This document shows positions 19,165 to 27,947 of a stretch of 59,271 nt of DNA, one piece after another (within the stretch, counting starts at the first letter, position 1; the number at the start of each line of letters is the position of its first letter). Origin of the DNA: Acidimicrobiales bacterium (GTDB lineage: Bacteria; Actinomycetota; Acidimicrobiia; Acidimicrobiales; JAUJNH01); contig JAUJNH010000005.1 of NCBI GenBank assembly GCA_030448245.1, positions 2,120-61,390 of the forward strand, read 5' to 3'. The position numbers and the translations under genes are program-made. Below the pieces are notes generated by a model that saw nothing but the letters and a program-made list of their open reading frames with translations, did no database searches and had not been told where the DNA came from.

Positions 19165-22119
19165 TTGTCCCGTCTGTCCCTGCTTCGCCCCCTCGTCTGC
19201 CTCACCACCGGCGCCGCCGCCCTCGGCGCCTCTCCGGCCGCCGCGACCCCAAGCGTCCCGCCGGCGAACCTTCAGGGGGCCGAGCGGGCGTCGTTCATCG
19301 TCACCTTGCGGACCGGTGCCGACGCCGCCGTCACCGCCGCGGATTTTCGGGGTCGGGGCGCCGAGATCTCCCACGTCTACAGCCACGCCCTGTCTGGCTT
19401 CGCCGCCCGGGTCGGCCCGGACCTCGCCGAACAGATCCGGGGTGACGGCCGGGTGCAATGGGTGGAGCGAGACGGGCCCGTGCGGGCCAGCGGCACCCAG
19501 ACCAACCCCACCTGGGGCCTGGACCGCGTCGACCAACACAGCCGTCCCCTCGACAGCTCCTACACCTATGACCACACCGGCTCCGGCGTGACCGTCTACA
19601 TCATCGACACCGGAGTCCGGGCCACCCACATCGACCTCGCCGGCCGGGTCGCTCCCGGCTACACCGCCATCAACGACGGCTACGGGACCAGCGACTGCAA
19701 CGGCCACGGCACCCACGTTGCCGGCACCGTCGCCGGCACCACCTACGGCGCCGCCAAAGCGGTCACCGTGGTCCCTGTGCGGGTCCTCGACTGCACCGGC
19801 GCCGGCAGCATGTCCGGTGTCATCGCCGGCGTCGACTGGGTCACCTCCCACCACCAGCCCGGCACGCCCGCCGCCGCCAACATGAGCCTCGGTGGCGGCG
19901 CCAGCAGCTCCCTCGACACTGCCATGCGCAACTCGATCACCGATGGCGTCACCTATACCGTCGCCGCCGGCAACGAGAACATCGACGCTTGCACCACCTC
20001 CCCCGCCCGGGTCGCCGAAGCGCTCACCGTGGCCGCATCCACCTCCACCGACGCCAGAGCCTCCTACTCCAACTGGGGCAGCTGCGTCGACCTGTTCGCC
20101 CCCGGCACGGGCGTCACCTCCGCCTCCCACAGCTCCGACACCGCCACCGCCACCATGAGCGGCACCTCCAGTGCCGCCCCCCACACAGCCGGCACCGCCG
20201 CCCTCTACCTGTCAGCCTCCCCCACCGCCACCCCCGGCACCGTCAGCAGCGCCATCATCAACGGCGCCACCACCAACGTCATCACCGACACCGCAGGCTC
20301 CCCTGACCGCCTCGCCTACTCCCGCCTCACCCCCACCGCCACCACCGCTGCTCCGACCCTCACGTCGGTCGACGGCCAGACCACCAGCCCCGCCGCAGGC
20401 AGCGACGCCACCCCGGCCATCGTGGTCTCCGGCGTCGAGGGCGGCCACACCGTGCGGATCCTCGACGACGGCGCGGTGGTTGGCACCAAGATCGTCCCCG
20501 GCGGCGCCACCTCCGTCACCTTCAACGCGGCGGCAACCGACACCGAGGTCCTCCTCGAGGGCCACGGCTCCCACCCGCTGACCGCCACCGCCACCGACCC
20601 CGCCGGGAACCCGTCGGCGGCGTCGGCAGCCTTCGACTACACCCTCACCACCACCTTCCCGGCGCCCGACCCGCCGACCATCACCACCGTCGACGGCCGG
20701 AGCACCAGCCCCGCCGCCGGGACCGATCCGACGCCGACCATCGTCGTCTCCGGGGTCCAGGCCGGGCACACCGTCAGCGTCCTGGACGCCACCGTCGTCC
20801 GCGGCACCAAGGTCGTGCCGTCGGGGGCCACGTCGGTCACCTTCAACGCGGCGCCGGCCGACAGCGAGGTCGTGCTGGCCGGTGACGGAGCGCACTCGTT
20901 GACGGCCACGGCCACCAACACCTCCGGAAGCACATCGGCGCCCTCGGCGGTCTTCGAGTACGCCCTGACCACGACCTTCCCCGGCGAGCTCCACAGCCTG
21001 GTCCCCGCCCGCGTCCTCGACACCCGCGACGGCACCGGCGGCTTCAGCGCCCCCGTGGGCCGGGCCGCCACCATCTCCCCGACTGTCGTCGGCAAGGGCG
21101 GCGTCCCAGCCGCCGGGGTGTCGGCGGTCGTGCTCAACGTGACCGTCACCCAGCCGAGCATGGCGAGCTACCTGACCGTCTTCCCCAGCGGCACCGTGCG
21201 GCCCGACACGGCCAACCTCACCTTCGTCGCCGGGCAGACGGTGCCGAACCTGGTGGTGGCCAGCGTCGGCGCCGACGGCAAGGTGTCGGTGTACAACCAC
21301 GCCGGCTCCAGTCATGTGATCTTCGACGTGCTCGGATGGTTCTCCGACGCCTCCGGGCCGGCCGGAGGGCGCTTCAACCCGCTGGCTGCCGCCCGCATCC
21401 TCGACACCCGCACCGGCACCGGTGGGTTCAGCGCGCCGGTCGGGGCAGGCGCCACCATCGCGCCCACGGTCGCGGGCAGGGGCGGCATCCCCTCTGGGGC
21501 CTCCGCCGTTGTGCTCAACGTCAGCGTCACCGAGCCGACCGCCGCCAGCTACCTGACGGTCTTCCCGACCGGCGCGGCCCGGCCCAACACCGCCAACCTC
21601 ACCTTCGTCGCCGGTCAGACGGCCACGAACCTTGTGGTGGCCAAGGTCGGCACCGACGGGAAGGTGTCGGTGTACAACTTCGCCGGCAGCAGCCACGTCA
21701 TCTTCGACGTGGTCGGCTGGTTCAGCACCACGGACCGCAACGACCCCGGCGCCCGCTACAGCCCGCTGCGGCCGTCCCGCATCCTCGACACCCGCACCGG
21801 CACCGGCGGCTTCAACGCCCCCGTCGGCGCCGGCGCCACCATCTCCCCCAAGGTCACTGGCGTGGGCGGCATCCCGGCCACCGGTGTCTCGACCGTCGTG
21901 CTCAACGTGAGCGCCACTCAGCCGACCTCCCCCAGCTACCTGACGGTCTTCCCGGCCGGGGCGGCCCGACCGAACACGGCCAACCTCACCTTCGGCGCCG
22001 GGCAGACCGTCACCAACCTCGTGATGGCCAAGGTCGGCGCCGACGGAAAGGTGTCGGTCTACAACCACGCCGGCACCAGCCACGTGACCTTCGACGTCGT
22101 CGGCTGGTACGGCCCATAG
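19165..22119 (+). CDS. secreted subtilisin-like peptidase (S8) with C-terminal repeats
   Basis: 984 residues from a TTG at 19165, with GGAGGG just before it. This start puts a signal peptide (LSRLSLLRPLVCLTTGAAAL, cleavage after about AAA) at the N-terminus. An I9 propeptide follows, then the peptidase domain: Asp in IIDTGVRA (about 147), His in GHGTHVAGTV (about 181) and Ser in GTSSAAPHTAG (about 333; the usual Met is Ser). Two Ig-like repeats lie at about 395-610, then three 120-residue repeats beginning ARxLDTRxGTGGF at about 612, 739 and 868. The enzyme is exported and probably cell-surface linked through the repeats. Confidence 0.9.
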   Translation: MSRLSLLRPLVCLTTGAAALGASPAAATPSVPPANLQGAERASFIVTLRTGADAAVTAADFRGRGAEISHVYSHALSGFAARVGPDLAEQIRGDGRVQWVERDGPVRASGTQTNPTWGLDRVDQHSRPLDSSYTYDHTGSGVTVYIIDTGVRATHIDLAGRVAPGYTAINDGYGTSDCNGHGTHVAGTVAGTTYGAAKAVTVVPVRVLDCTGAGSMSGVIAGVDWVTSHHQPGTPAAANMSLGGGASSSLDTAMRNSITDGVTYTVAAGNENIDACTTSPARVAEALTVAASTSTDARASYSNWGSCVDLFAPGTGVTSASHSSDTATATMSGTSSAAPHTAGTAALYLSASPTATPGTVSSAIINGATTNVITDTAGSPDRLAYSRLTPTATTAAPTLTSVDGQTTSPAAGSDATPAIVVSGVEGGHTVRILDDGAVVGTKIVPGGATSVTFNAAATDTEVLLEGHGSHPLTATATDPAGNPSAASAAFDYTLTTTFPAPDPPTITTVDGRSTSPAAGTDPTPTIVVSGVQAGHTVSVLDATVVRGTKVVPSGATSVTFNAAPADSEVVLAGDGAHSLTATATNTSGSTSAPSAVFEYALTTTFPGELHSLVPARVLDTRDGTGGFSAPVGRAATISPTVVGKGGVPAAGVSAVVLNVTVTQPSMASYLTVFPSGTVRPDTANLTFVAGQTVPNLVVASVGADGKVSVYNHAGSSHVIFDVLGWFSDASGPAGGRFNPLAAARILDTRTGTGGFSAPVGAGATIAPTVAGRGGIPSGASAVVLNVSVTEPTAASYLTVFPTGAARPNTANLTFVAGQTATNLVVAKVGTDGKVSVYNFAGSSHVIFDVVGWFSTTDRNDPGARYSPLRPSRILDTRTGTGGFNAPVGAGATISPKVTGVGGIPATGVSTVVLNVSATQPTSPSYLTVFPAGAARPNTANLTFGAGQTVTNLVMAKVGADGKVSVYNHAGTSHVTFDVVGWYGP

Positions 22120-22236
22120 CCGCCACCGACCCAGGCTGGCTGGACGAGATCGGCCGGGGCCGTGCCGTCCAAAGAGCAGGGGTGGCGTCAGATCGGCTGA
22201 CCTGGCGGGCCGCCTGGCCCCGCGAGCGGGCCGGTA

Positions 22237-22274
22237 GAACGCCCGGGTACGGCACCACCCGCTCGCCCGGTAAC
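22237..22274 (+). repeat. interspersed intergenic repeat, copy 1
   Basis: Between the subtilase and lipoprotein genes. It shares GAACGCCCGGGT with copy 4 and the core GGCACCACCCGCTCGCCCGG followed by TAAC with the other copies. See the finding on the repeat family. Confidence 0.6.
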
Positions 22275-22278
22275 CACG

Positions 22279-22530
22279 TCAGGGACGATCGTCTTCGGGG
22301 TACGTCGGCGTCTGGCCCGGTGGGAACCGCTCGTACCCCGGTGGCGGTTCCTGGCCATTGGGGACGCAGGTGCGGCCGGTTTCGGGCGCTGCGGTCGCCC
22401 GAACCGCGTACTCCCCCTTCTCGCAGACCCGCTCGTTGAACGTCGTGCACCCAGCCATCAATCCCACGACCCCTAGCGCCGCCAAGCTGGACGTCAGCAG
22501 TCTCACGCAGCCCGCCGTCAGCGTCCCCAT
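22279..22530 (-). CDS. SCO0607-type lipoprotein
   Basis: 83 residues. A type II signal peptide ends with the lipobox LMAGC (lipid Cys about residue 27). The mature part has the pattern VCEKGEYAVRA, GRTCVPNGQEPPPGYERFPP and a PTYPEDD tail, which matches the actinobacterial SCO0607 lipoprotein family as I recall it (conserved Cys pair, GEYPV, EPPxGYxRxPxG). Anchored outside the cytoplasmic membrane; function unknown. Confidence 0.7.
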   Translation of the reverse strand: MGTLTAGCVRLLTSSLAALGVVGLMAGCTTFNERVCEKGEYAVRATAAPETGRTCVPNGQEPPPGYERFPPGQTPTYPEDDRP

Positions 22531-22658
22531 GCGATCCAGGGTGCCCGGACTCTGGTGTTCAAACCATCCAGGGTTGCCCCCACGATGGCCCAGGTCACTG
22601 CAAGGGCTCAACGGCCTCCACCAGATCCGGCGGGGATGCCGTGGCGTCACGGCTGACC

Positions 22659-22691
22659 GCCCGGGATCGGCACATCGGGTGCGCGCAGTAC
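22659..22691 (+). repeat. interspersed repeat, diverged copy
   Basis: GCCCGGGATCGGCACATCGG followed by GTGCGCGC. It matches the left half of the repeat family (GCCCGGGTTCGGCAC) but has lost the right-hand dyad. It lies between the lipoprotein gene and the oxidoreductase gene. Confidence 0.35.
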
Positions 22692-22724
22692 GGTCGTCCT
22701 GGCCAGACCTGCGGTGGGCTGCGT

Positions 22725-23702
22725 TCAGGTGAGCGGGAACGGCGGCTGCCACCACCACGGCCGGTCGTCGACCTCGATCTCGCTCACCCACTTGACCCAC
22801 CAGAACCCCCGCCGGTTGGGGGCGACCAGGCGGGCCGGAGAGCCGTGCCCGGCGGACAGCGGCTTGCCCTCGACGGTCGTGGCGAGGACCAGCACCCCGG
22901 CATCACGCCGCGGGAACCGGCGGCTGTACCCGGTCACCGAGCGCACCACGACGCTGCCACCGAGGGGATCGCCGGAGGCGGCCAGCAGCTGATCCAGTCG
23001 CACGCCGCCCCACCGCTGGTGGGCGTACCAGCCCCCGGTGCAATCGAGCATGGCGCCCACCTGGTCGTGACCGAGCCGCTCGAGCTCCTCCCGTGACCAC
23101 AGCCGGTCGCCCACCCGCACTCGCCAGTCGTCGCCGCTGATCGCCGGGACCCCATCGGTGAGCCACTGGGTGACGGGCATGGCCAAAGGCTCGAACGAAC
23201 CCCGCTCGAGTGAGCCCGTCACGGATCGGCCGGCATGGGGAAGGGCGACCGTGACGGCCGCTGACCCGGCTGCGCCGAGGGCGCCCCGCAGCAGGGTCCG
23301 CCGGCTCAGGTCTGCCGCCCGCGGCCGAACGGGACGGGAGACCACGTGCCACAGCGCCAAGGGGACAGCGACCAGGGCGGCACCGACGTGGACCTGCATG
23401 ACCAGCACCGGTCCGGCGTCTCGGCCCCCGGCCCGGTGGACGAAGCCGCTGGCCAGGGCGACCACGACCATCGACGCCAGCCCAAGGGCGGGAAGCGCCG
23501 CCGCCGCTCCCCGTCGCCTGATCCCCCGACGGCTGACGGCGGACTTCCACGGGGCCATCACCACGACGGCGACCCCGGCGGCGCCGTGCACGATCGTCGG
23601 CCATCGGCCCCACCCCGACCCCACGGCCCACATCAGCACCCCACTGGCGAACGCGGCCACGATCAGCAGGAGCAGGGCGAGATTCGTGCGCCGGCCGGAC
23701 AC
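22725..23702 (-). CDS. membrane-linked molybdopterin oxidoreductase (sulfite oxidase/MsrP-like)
   Basis: 325 residues from GTG. The first 130 residues hold four hydrophobic helices with His residues in HGAAG, FVHRAGG, QVHVGAAL and WHVVSR, consistent with a b-type heme membrane domain. SRRTLLRG follows, then the molybdopterin domain with the ligand Cys in MLDCTGGWYAHQRWGG and LVAPNRRGFWWVKWV. A fused heme anchor and catalytic domain would pass electrons from the membrane to an external substrate such as a sulfoxide. Substrate unknown. The upstream GGGGGG can serve as ribosome binding site. Confidence 0.85.
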   Translation of the reverse strand: MSGRRTNLALLLLIVAAFASGVLMWAVGSGWGRWPTIVHGAAGVAVVVMAPWKSAVSRRGIRRRGAAAALPALGLASMVVVALASGFVHRAGGRDAGPVLVMQVHVGAALVAVPLALWHVVSRPVRPRAADLSRRTLLRGALGAAGSAAVTVALPHAGRSVTGSLERGSFEPLAMPVTQWLTDGVPAISGDDWRVRVGDRLWSREELERLGHDQVGAMLDCTGGWYAHQRWGGVRLDQLLAASGDPLGGSVVVRSVTGYSRRFPRRDAGVLVLATTVEGKPLSAGHGSPARLVAPNRRGFWWVKWVSEIEVDDRPWWWQPPFPLT

Positions 23703-23838
23703 CCCCCAATCACACCATGGGCCCTACGCCGGGGGCGGGTGCCGGGCACAGGCCTCGCTGGACGAGAGGGGGTAACCGGGAGCGACTCTCGACGGCGTTC
23801 AACAACCGGACGGGCGCGGGCTTGGAGCGCTGGTGCGG

Positions 23839-24869
23839 TCAGAGGACGGGTTGAGCTGCCAGCCGCGAGCCGAGGCGGTCGAGCAGCTGGTGGTCGTGGC
23901 TCTCGTCTGCGTTCAGCGTGGTGAGCAGCGTGTCTCCGAGGAAGATGCTGTTGGCTCCGGCGTGCAGGCACAGCGCCTGGAGCTCGTCGCTCATCGACGC
24001 CCTTCCAGCCGAGAGCCTCACCACCGAGCCGGGCATCAGGATCCGGGCTGCGGCCACGGTTCGCACCAGTTCGAGGGCATCGAGCTCCTCAACGTCGCCG
24101 AGTGGCGTGCCGGGCACCCGCACCAGCAGGTTGATGGGGACGCTCTCAGGGTGTGGGTCGAGGATTGCCAGCTGGTGGAGCAGGCCGGCCCGGTCGGCTC
24201 GTGTCTCACCCATACCGACTATGCCGCCGCAGCACAGACGCACCCCGGCTTGGCGCACGTTGGCCAGCGTCTCGAGGCGGTCCTGGTAGGAGCGGGTCGT
24301 GATGATCTCGCCGTAGAACTCTGGCGAGGTGTCGAGGTTGTGGTTGTAGTAGTCGAGCCCGGCCGCAGCGAGTACCTCCGCCTGCGCCAAGCTCAGCATC
24401 CCCAGCGTCGCGCAGGTCTCCAGGCCCAACGCTCCAACCTCGCCAACCGCGGCGGCCACTGCTTCGACCTGCCGGTCCGTCGGTGCCCGCCACGCTGCCC
24501 CCATGCAGAACCGGGTGGCGCCGGCCTCCCTGGCCGAGCTGGCTGCCGCCACGATGATCTCGGTGGAGAGCAGCCCCTGGGCCTGCAACCCCGTCTGGTA
24601 CCGGGAGGACTGCGGGCAGTAAGCGCAGTCCTCCGGACAGCCCCCGTCTTGATCGACAGGAGCACGGCGCCCTCAACCTCGGTTGCGTCGAACCGGTTCC
24701 GGTGCACCGCCTGCGCCCGGGCCAGCAGATCATGGAAAGGTCGCCCGAGGACATCGGCGACCTCTGCAAGGGCCCAGTCGTGCCTGATCGGTTCTTCATC
24801 CACCTGGCTGAGGTACTCCGGGTCGTGCTGTCGGTAGGTCAATCGTCTGACCTCATCCCAGCCTCGCAT
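23839..24869 (-). pseudogene. bioB: biotin synthase gene with one-base frameshift
   Basis: The N-terminal part, from the ATG at 24869, reads MRGWDEVRRLTY, IRHDWALAEVADVLGRPFHD and ends LLSIKTG. The rest, in another frame, reads [35 protein letters not shown] and RLSAGRASM. Adding one G to the run at 24641-24645 joins them and restores the radical-SAM motif CPEDCAYC and PQSSRYQTG. The intact product would be about 343 residues, inserting sulfur into dethiobiotin. All downstream motifs are kept, so the lesion is recent or a sequencing error. No other bio genes are adjacent. Confidence 0.85.
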
Positions 24870-24954
24870 GCCATGGCGACGGGATCGGGACCTGTCGGCT
24901 ACCTGCAGCCTGCGATGCTGCCGTGCCTGGCGCTCGATGGGTCCGGCAATGCGC

Positions 24955-24985
24955 GAGTTCGGCACCTGCCGAGCGCTCGGTAAGG
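24955..24985 (+). repeat. interspersed intergenic repeat, copy 2
   Basis: AGTTCGGCACCTGCCGAGCG followed by CTCGGTAAGG. Contains the perfect 12-base palindrome CCGAGCGCTCGG. It lies between the divergent bioB and LuxR-regulator starts. Confidence 0.65.
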
Positions 24986-25139
24986 CTCCCGATCGCATGG
25001 GACCCACGGCAAACCGATCCCGAGCAGAACCCAAGGTCGCCGCCTCTGGCGCCACGCCGGCGGTGGCCCGAGCTCGAGGACCGTCCTATGCTCCTTCGGG
25101 CCGTGACTGAACGCCCAGCCGCCGTCTCCAGCACGAAAA

Positions 25140-25729
25140 CCGGGTCCTGATCGCCGACGACCGGACAGAGTTCCTCCGAGGTCTCGGTGTGGTGCTGAGC
25201 ACCGATGAGCGGATCGAAGTGGTCGGTCTGGCGGAGAACGGTGAAGAGGCCATCGCCCGAGCGCTCGAGTTGGTCCCGACGTCGTGCTCATGGACGTCCG
25301 TATGCCTGGCGTCAGCGGGATCGAAGCCACCCGGGTCATCAGCCAGCTAGTTCCCATCGCCCAGATCGTCATGCTCACCTCCTCCGATGAGGAGGACGAC
25401 CTCTACGACGCCATCAAGGGGGCGCTAGCGGCTACCTGCTGAAAGAGACCTCGATCCAGCAGGTCGCCAAGGCCATCCAAGCGATCGCCGGAGGTAGCAG
25501 CCTCGTCACCCCCTCCGTGGCATCCAAGCTGCTGACGGAGTTCCAGAAGGTCTCGAACCGTGGCTCCGAGATGATGCATTACCGGGTCCCCAGGGAGCTT
25601 GAGGTCCTCAAGCTTGTGGCCCAGGGCATGTCGAACCGCCAGATCGCCCAGGAGCTGTCCATCAGCGAGAACACGGCGAACAACCACATGCGCAACATCA
25701 TCGAGAAGCTGCACCGCGGCACACGGTAA
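25140..25729 (+). pseudogene. NarL/LuxR-type response regulator with frameshifts
   Basis: Three frames together give a receiver-HTH protein: VLIADDRTEFLRGLGVVLST; then after a shift at about 25278 DVVLMDVRMPGVSGIEATRV and QIVMLTSSDEEDDLYDAIK; then after a shift at 25418-25422 GASGYLLKETSIQQVAKAI and the LuxR HTH (ELEVLKLVAQGMSNRQIAQE, SENTANNHMRNIIEKLH). Each junction is restored by one G. The 3' end stops at LHRGTR, short of the usual tail, so a third lesion is likely. No sensor kinase is adjacent. Confidence 0.75.
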
Positions 25730-25772
25730 TCGGTCTCTCTGCGAGGGCCAGCGGCCCGCAGCGGCCGGTGTG

Positions 25773-25803
25773 CGGGATCGGCACCAGCCAACCGCTCGGC
25801 AAG
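25773..25803 (+). repeat. interspersed intergenic repeat, copy 3
   Basis: GGATCGGCACCAGCCAACCG followed by CTCGGCAAG. Diverged in the left arm of the dyad. It lies about 45 bases after the broken regulator gene. Confidence 0.5.
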
Positions 25804-25906
25804 CCCCGGGTGGTTCGCATCTCGGGTAGATCTGGCCTCGTCCCATGGACCCTCGGGGGTGCCGCTACTGCGGGCGTTCGCCGGTGCGGTGGGAGACAGT
25901 TGGTCG

Positions 25907-26113
25907 TCATCGCCACTCGACGCGAACGAAGAGGTGCCATCCGACCCAGAGCCAGCCGGCCTGCAGGAGCAGCCGCACCGGCCATCGACGAAGGGCGAGA
26001 GTCAGCACTTGGCCGAACGTCGCGAACCGCTGTGACCGTCGGGCCTCAAGCTCGAGCCCGACGGACAACAGGACGAGCAGCACGTAGCCGAGCACGGTGA
26101 CGAAGCGGGTCAA
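25907..26113 (-). CDS. small membrane protein (DUF6186-like)
   Basis: 68 residues from a TTG that overlaps the stop of the upstream gene (TTGA), giving LTRFVTVLGYVLLVLLSVGL as first helix, then EARRSQRFATFGQVLTLAL and a second helix ending LWVGWHLFVRVEWR. The GWH-x-R ending and GLELEARR-S pattern resemble DUF6186 proteins of Actinobacteria (from memory). Two-helix membrane protein of unknown function, coupled to the frameshifted upstream gene. Confidence 0.6.
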   Translation of the reverse strand: MTRFVTVLGYVLLVLLSVGLELEARRSQRFATFGQVLTLALRRWPVRLLLQAGWLWVGWHLFVRVEWR

Positions 26114-26603
26114 CGGCGCGCGAGCTCCACGGTCGTCAGCAGCCAGAGGACGAATGCGGCGGTTCTCGCCGGGTGGGAGTCGAGCAGTGCGTTCGCAAGC
26201 GAGCTGAGGGTGGGGTGGTCGTACCGAGGCTGTCGCAGGTAGGCCTGAAGTTCCCAAGCGCAGGTCGCCACGGCCAGTATCAGCCAGGGGGCTGCCGCAG
26301 ATTTGGGAGCCTGCCGCGGTTTCGGGCGACGCCTGGCCGAGCCGGCGATGACGCCCCCAGCCCAGCCACCAGGACGGCAGCGGTCGCCAGCCCGGAGAAT
26401 GACGGGAGCGAAACGGCCCACCAACCGTATACCAGGACCGCCAGGGAAGCGGCGGCACGACGGCCGAGTTTGCGCCGATCGACACCGGCGCCGGGCGTAC
26501 CGTCTGGCCCGGAGGCCTCATGCACTACCGCATCCTCGCCGAGGCTGTCATGTTCGTCCACTTCGGGCGCATCCTGTTCGTGGCGGCGGGGCTCCGCTGG
26601 CAT
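26110..26603 (-). pseudogene. membrane protein gene with one-base frameshift, partner of the DUF6186-like gene
   Basis: The first frame reads ASLAVLVYGWWAVSLPSFSG and LATAAVLVAGLG; the second frame, joined by adding one G to the run at 26354-26358, reads GVIAGSARRRPKPRQ, then PWLILAVATCAWELQAYL, PRYDHPTLSSLANALLDSHP and AAFVLWLLTTVELARR. About 165 residues with three or four helices. The start is uncertain; ATG at 26603 is used. The stop overlaps the TTG of the next gene. Function unknown. Confidence 0.6.
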
Positions 26604-26731
26604 GGCGGTGGCGGCGAGTGGCGTGGTTCCACGTACCGGTGGCGTGGGGTCCACGTACCGCTCCCGGTAGGAGCGCCCGACGATGCATCGGTTGACCCCC
26701 TGGCTGATCATCGAGGACCCTCTTCCACCTG

Positions 26732-27439
26732 ATGATCACAGAGATCAGCGCCTGCTGCGAGCGGCACGAGTGGCTCGTCGCCCAGGACGTCAACACCTGG
26801 TCGTCGATCGCGTACGTCGTCGCCGGTGCCGTCATGGTGCTCCTTGTCATCTGCTCTCGGCTTCCCCGCGCCGTGCTCGCACTGGCAGTGGCGAGCATGC
26901 TCGAAGGCATCGGCAGCGCGCTGTTCCACGGCGGATCAAGCGATCTGGGCCAATACCTGCATGACGTGCCGCTCGGCGCAACGACGGGGTTCATGGCGGG
27001 CTGGCAGGTTGCGCTGCTGGTGTGGCCAGGGCGCGATCGTGAAGGCAAGGCGGCGCTGCTCGGATGGACGGCAGGTGTGATCGTGAGCTCGGTCGCCACG
27101 TCCTACGCCGCCACGAATGTGGCGGTGGGCGTGATCACGACGGTCATCGTCGCCTCCGAAGTGATGACCCGCCGTCGCGGCGCGACGGCGGTGTGGACTG
27201 GCGGGTTGGTCGGCCTGGGCGCCCTAGCCATCGGCATGTGGATGGTCGGACGATCCAGAAGCACACTGTGCTATTCGCAGGCCTGGCTGCAGCCCCATGG
27301 CGCCTGGCACGTCTTGTCGGCGATGCTGCTCCTCGCTTGGATCGATCGGGCGGTGGAGGTCACCTCGCAGCTGGCACCGCCGCAGCGTCGAGAACCCGGC
27401 GGCAGGCGGCATCGGCTCAGTCGGGATCCCACCGATTGA
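26732..27439 (+). CDS. CREST-superfamily membrane protein (ceramidase-like)
   Basis: 235 residues with about seven hydrophobic helices. Motifs fit the CREST (alkaline ceramidase, PAQR, Per1) layout: a first-helix polar cluster CCERHEWLVAQDVNTWSSIA, GIGSALFHGG with Ser and His, YLHDVPLG with Asp, and a last-helix PHGAWHVLSA (HxxxH). These residues bind a catalytic zinc within the membrane in the family. A lipid amidase or lipid-modifying role is therefore possible but not proven. The final 35 residues are a basic tail. Slightly lower GC than the window average. Confidence 0.6.
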   Translation: MITEISACCERHEWLVAQDVNTWSSIAYVVAGAVMVLLVICSRLPRAVLALAVASMLEGIGSALFHGGSSDLGQYLHDVPLGATTGFMAGWQVALLVWPGRDREGKAALLGWTAGVIVSSVATSYAATNVAVGVITTVIVASEVMTRRRGATAVWTGGLVGLGALAIGMWMVGRSRSTLCYSQAWLQPHGAWHVLSAMLLLAWIDRAVEVTSQLAPPQRREPGGRRHRLSRDPTD

Positions 27440-27947
27440 CCAGCCTGAGCCGGCGGATTCCACCGGCAGCAAGCGCTTGAGCATGCGGATGATCTCGAGC
27501 TTCGAGCAGCCCTCGGGCCGAGGCTCGAGAACGCCCGGGTTCGGCACCACCCGGGCGCCCGGTATCAGGCGCCTCTGTCGAGCATCACCAGCCGACGTCT
27601 ACGTTGCGGAGTCGGGCATCGAGCCGTCGGACGGCGGGAGCGACCGGGAGCAGGTTTCTCCTGACTGGCCGATCAGAGAGTTGAGGCGCGCCGTCAACCT
27701 CTCCGTGGGGACGCCCGTAGAGGCCCCAGAACGACCTGGGTGGGTACCTGGGTGCCGACGAATGCGGTGCCATCAGGCCCAGCGCCTGGCGATGAGTCCA
27801 ACGACCGGTCGAATCAGATGCAAGTCCACCTCGGTCGGCCTGACCGGTGGAGTGACGTGTTCGACCGGGACGAGTTGATGCGGAAGGTTCGCTGCTCGGC
27901 GTCTAATGGCAGACGGCGTGGGAGGAACCGGTTCCTAGGATGCCGCC
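27440..27947. other. gene-free stretch between the CREST gene and MFS gene
   Basis: About 500 bases. It holds a 13-base inverted repeat CCTCGGGCCGAGG (27511-27523), which could form a short hairpin, and copy 4 of the interspersed repeat directly after it. The remaining frames look non-coding. No tRNA or regulatory RNA recognised. Confidence 0.4.
27529..27566 (+). repeat. interspersed intergenic repeat, copy 4
   Basis: GAACGCCCGGGTTCGGCACC followed by ACCCGGGCGCCCGGTATC. GCCCGGGT and ACCCGGGC can pair as an eight-base stem, and CCGGGCGCCCGG is a perfect 12-base palindrome. The best preserved copy together with copies 2 and 6. Confidence 0.65.

Noticed and set aside
20212..22083. 623-residue minus-strand frame opposite the subtilase
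   Set aside because: Gly/Val/Asp-rich low-complexity text mirroring the repeat region; no start signal or family.
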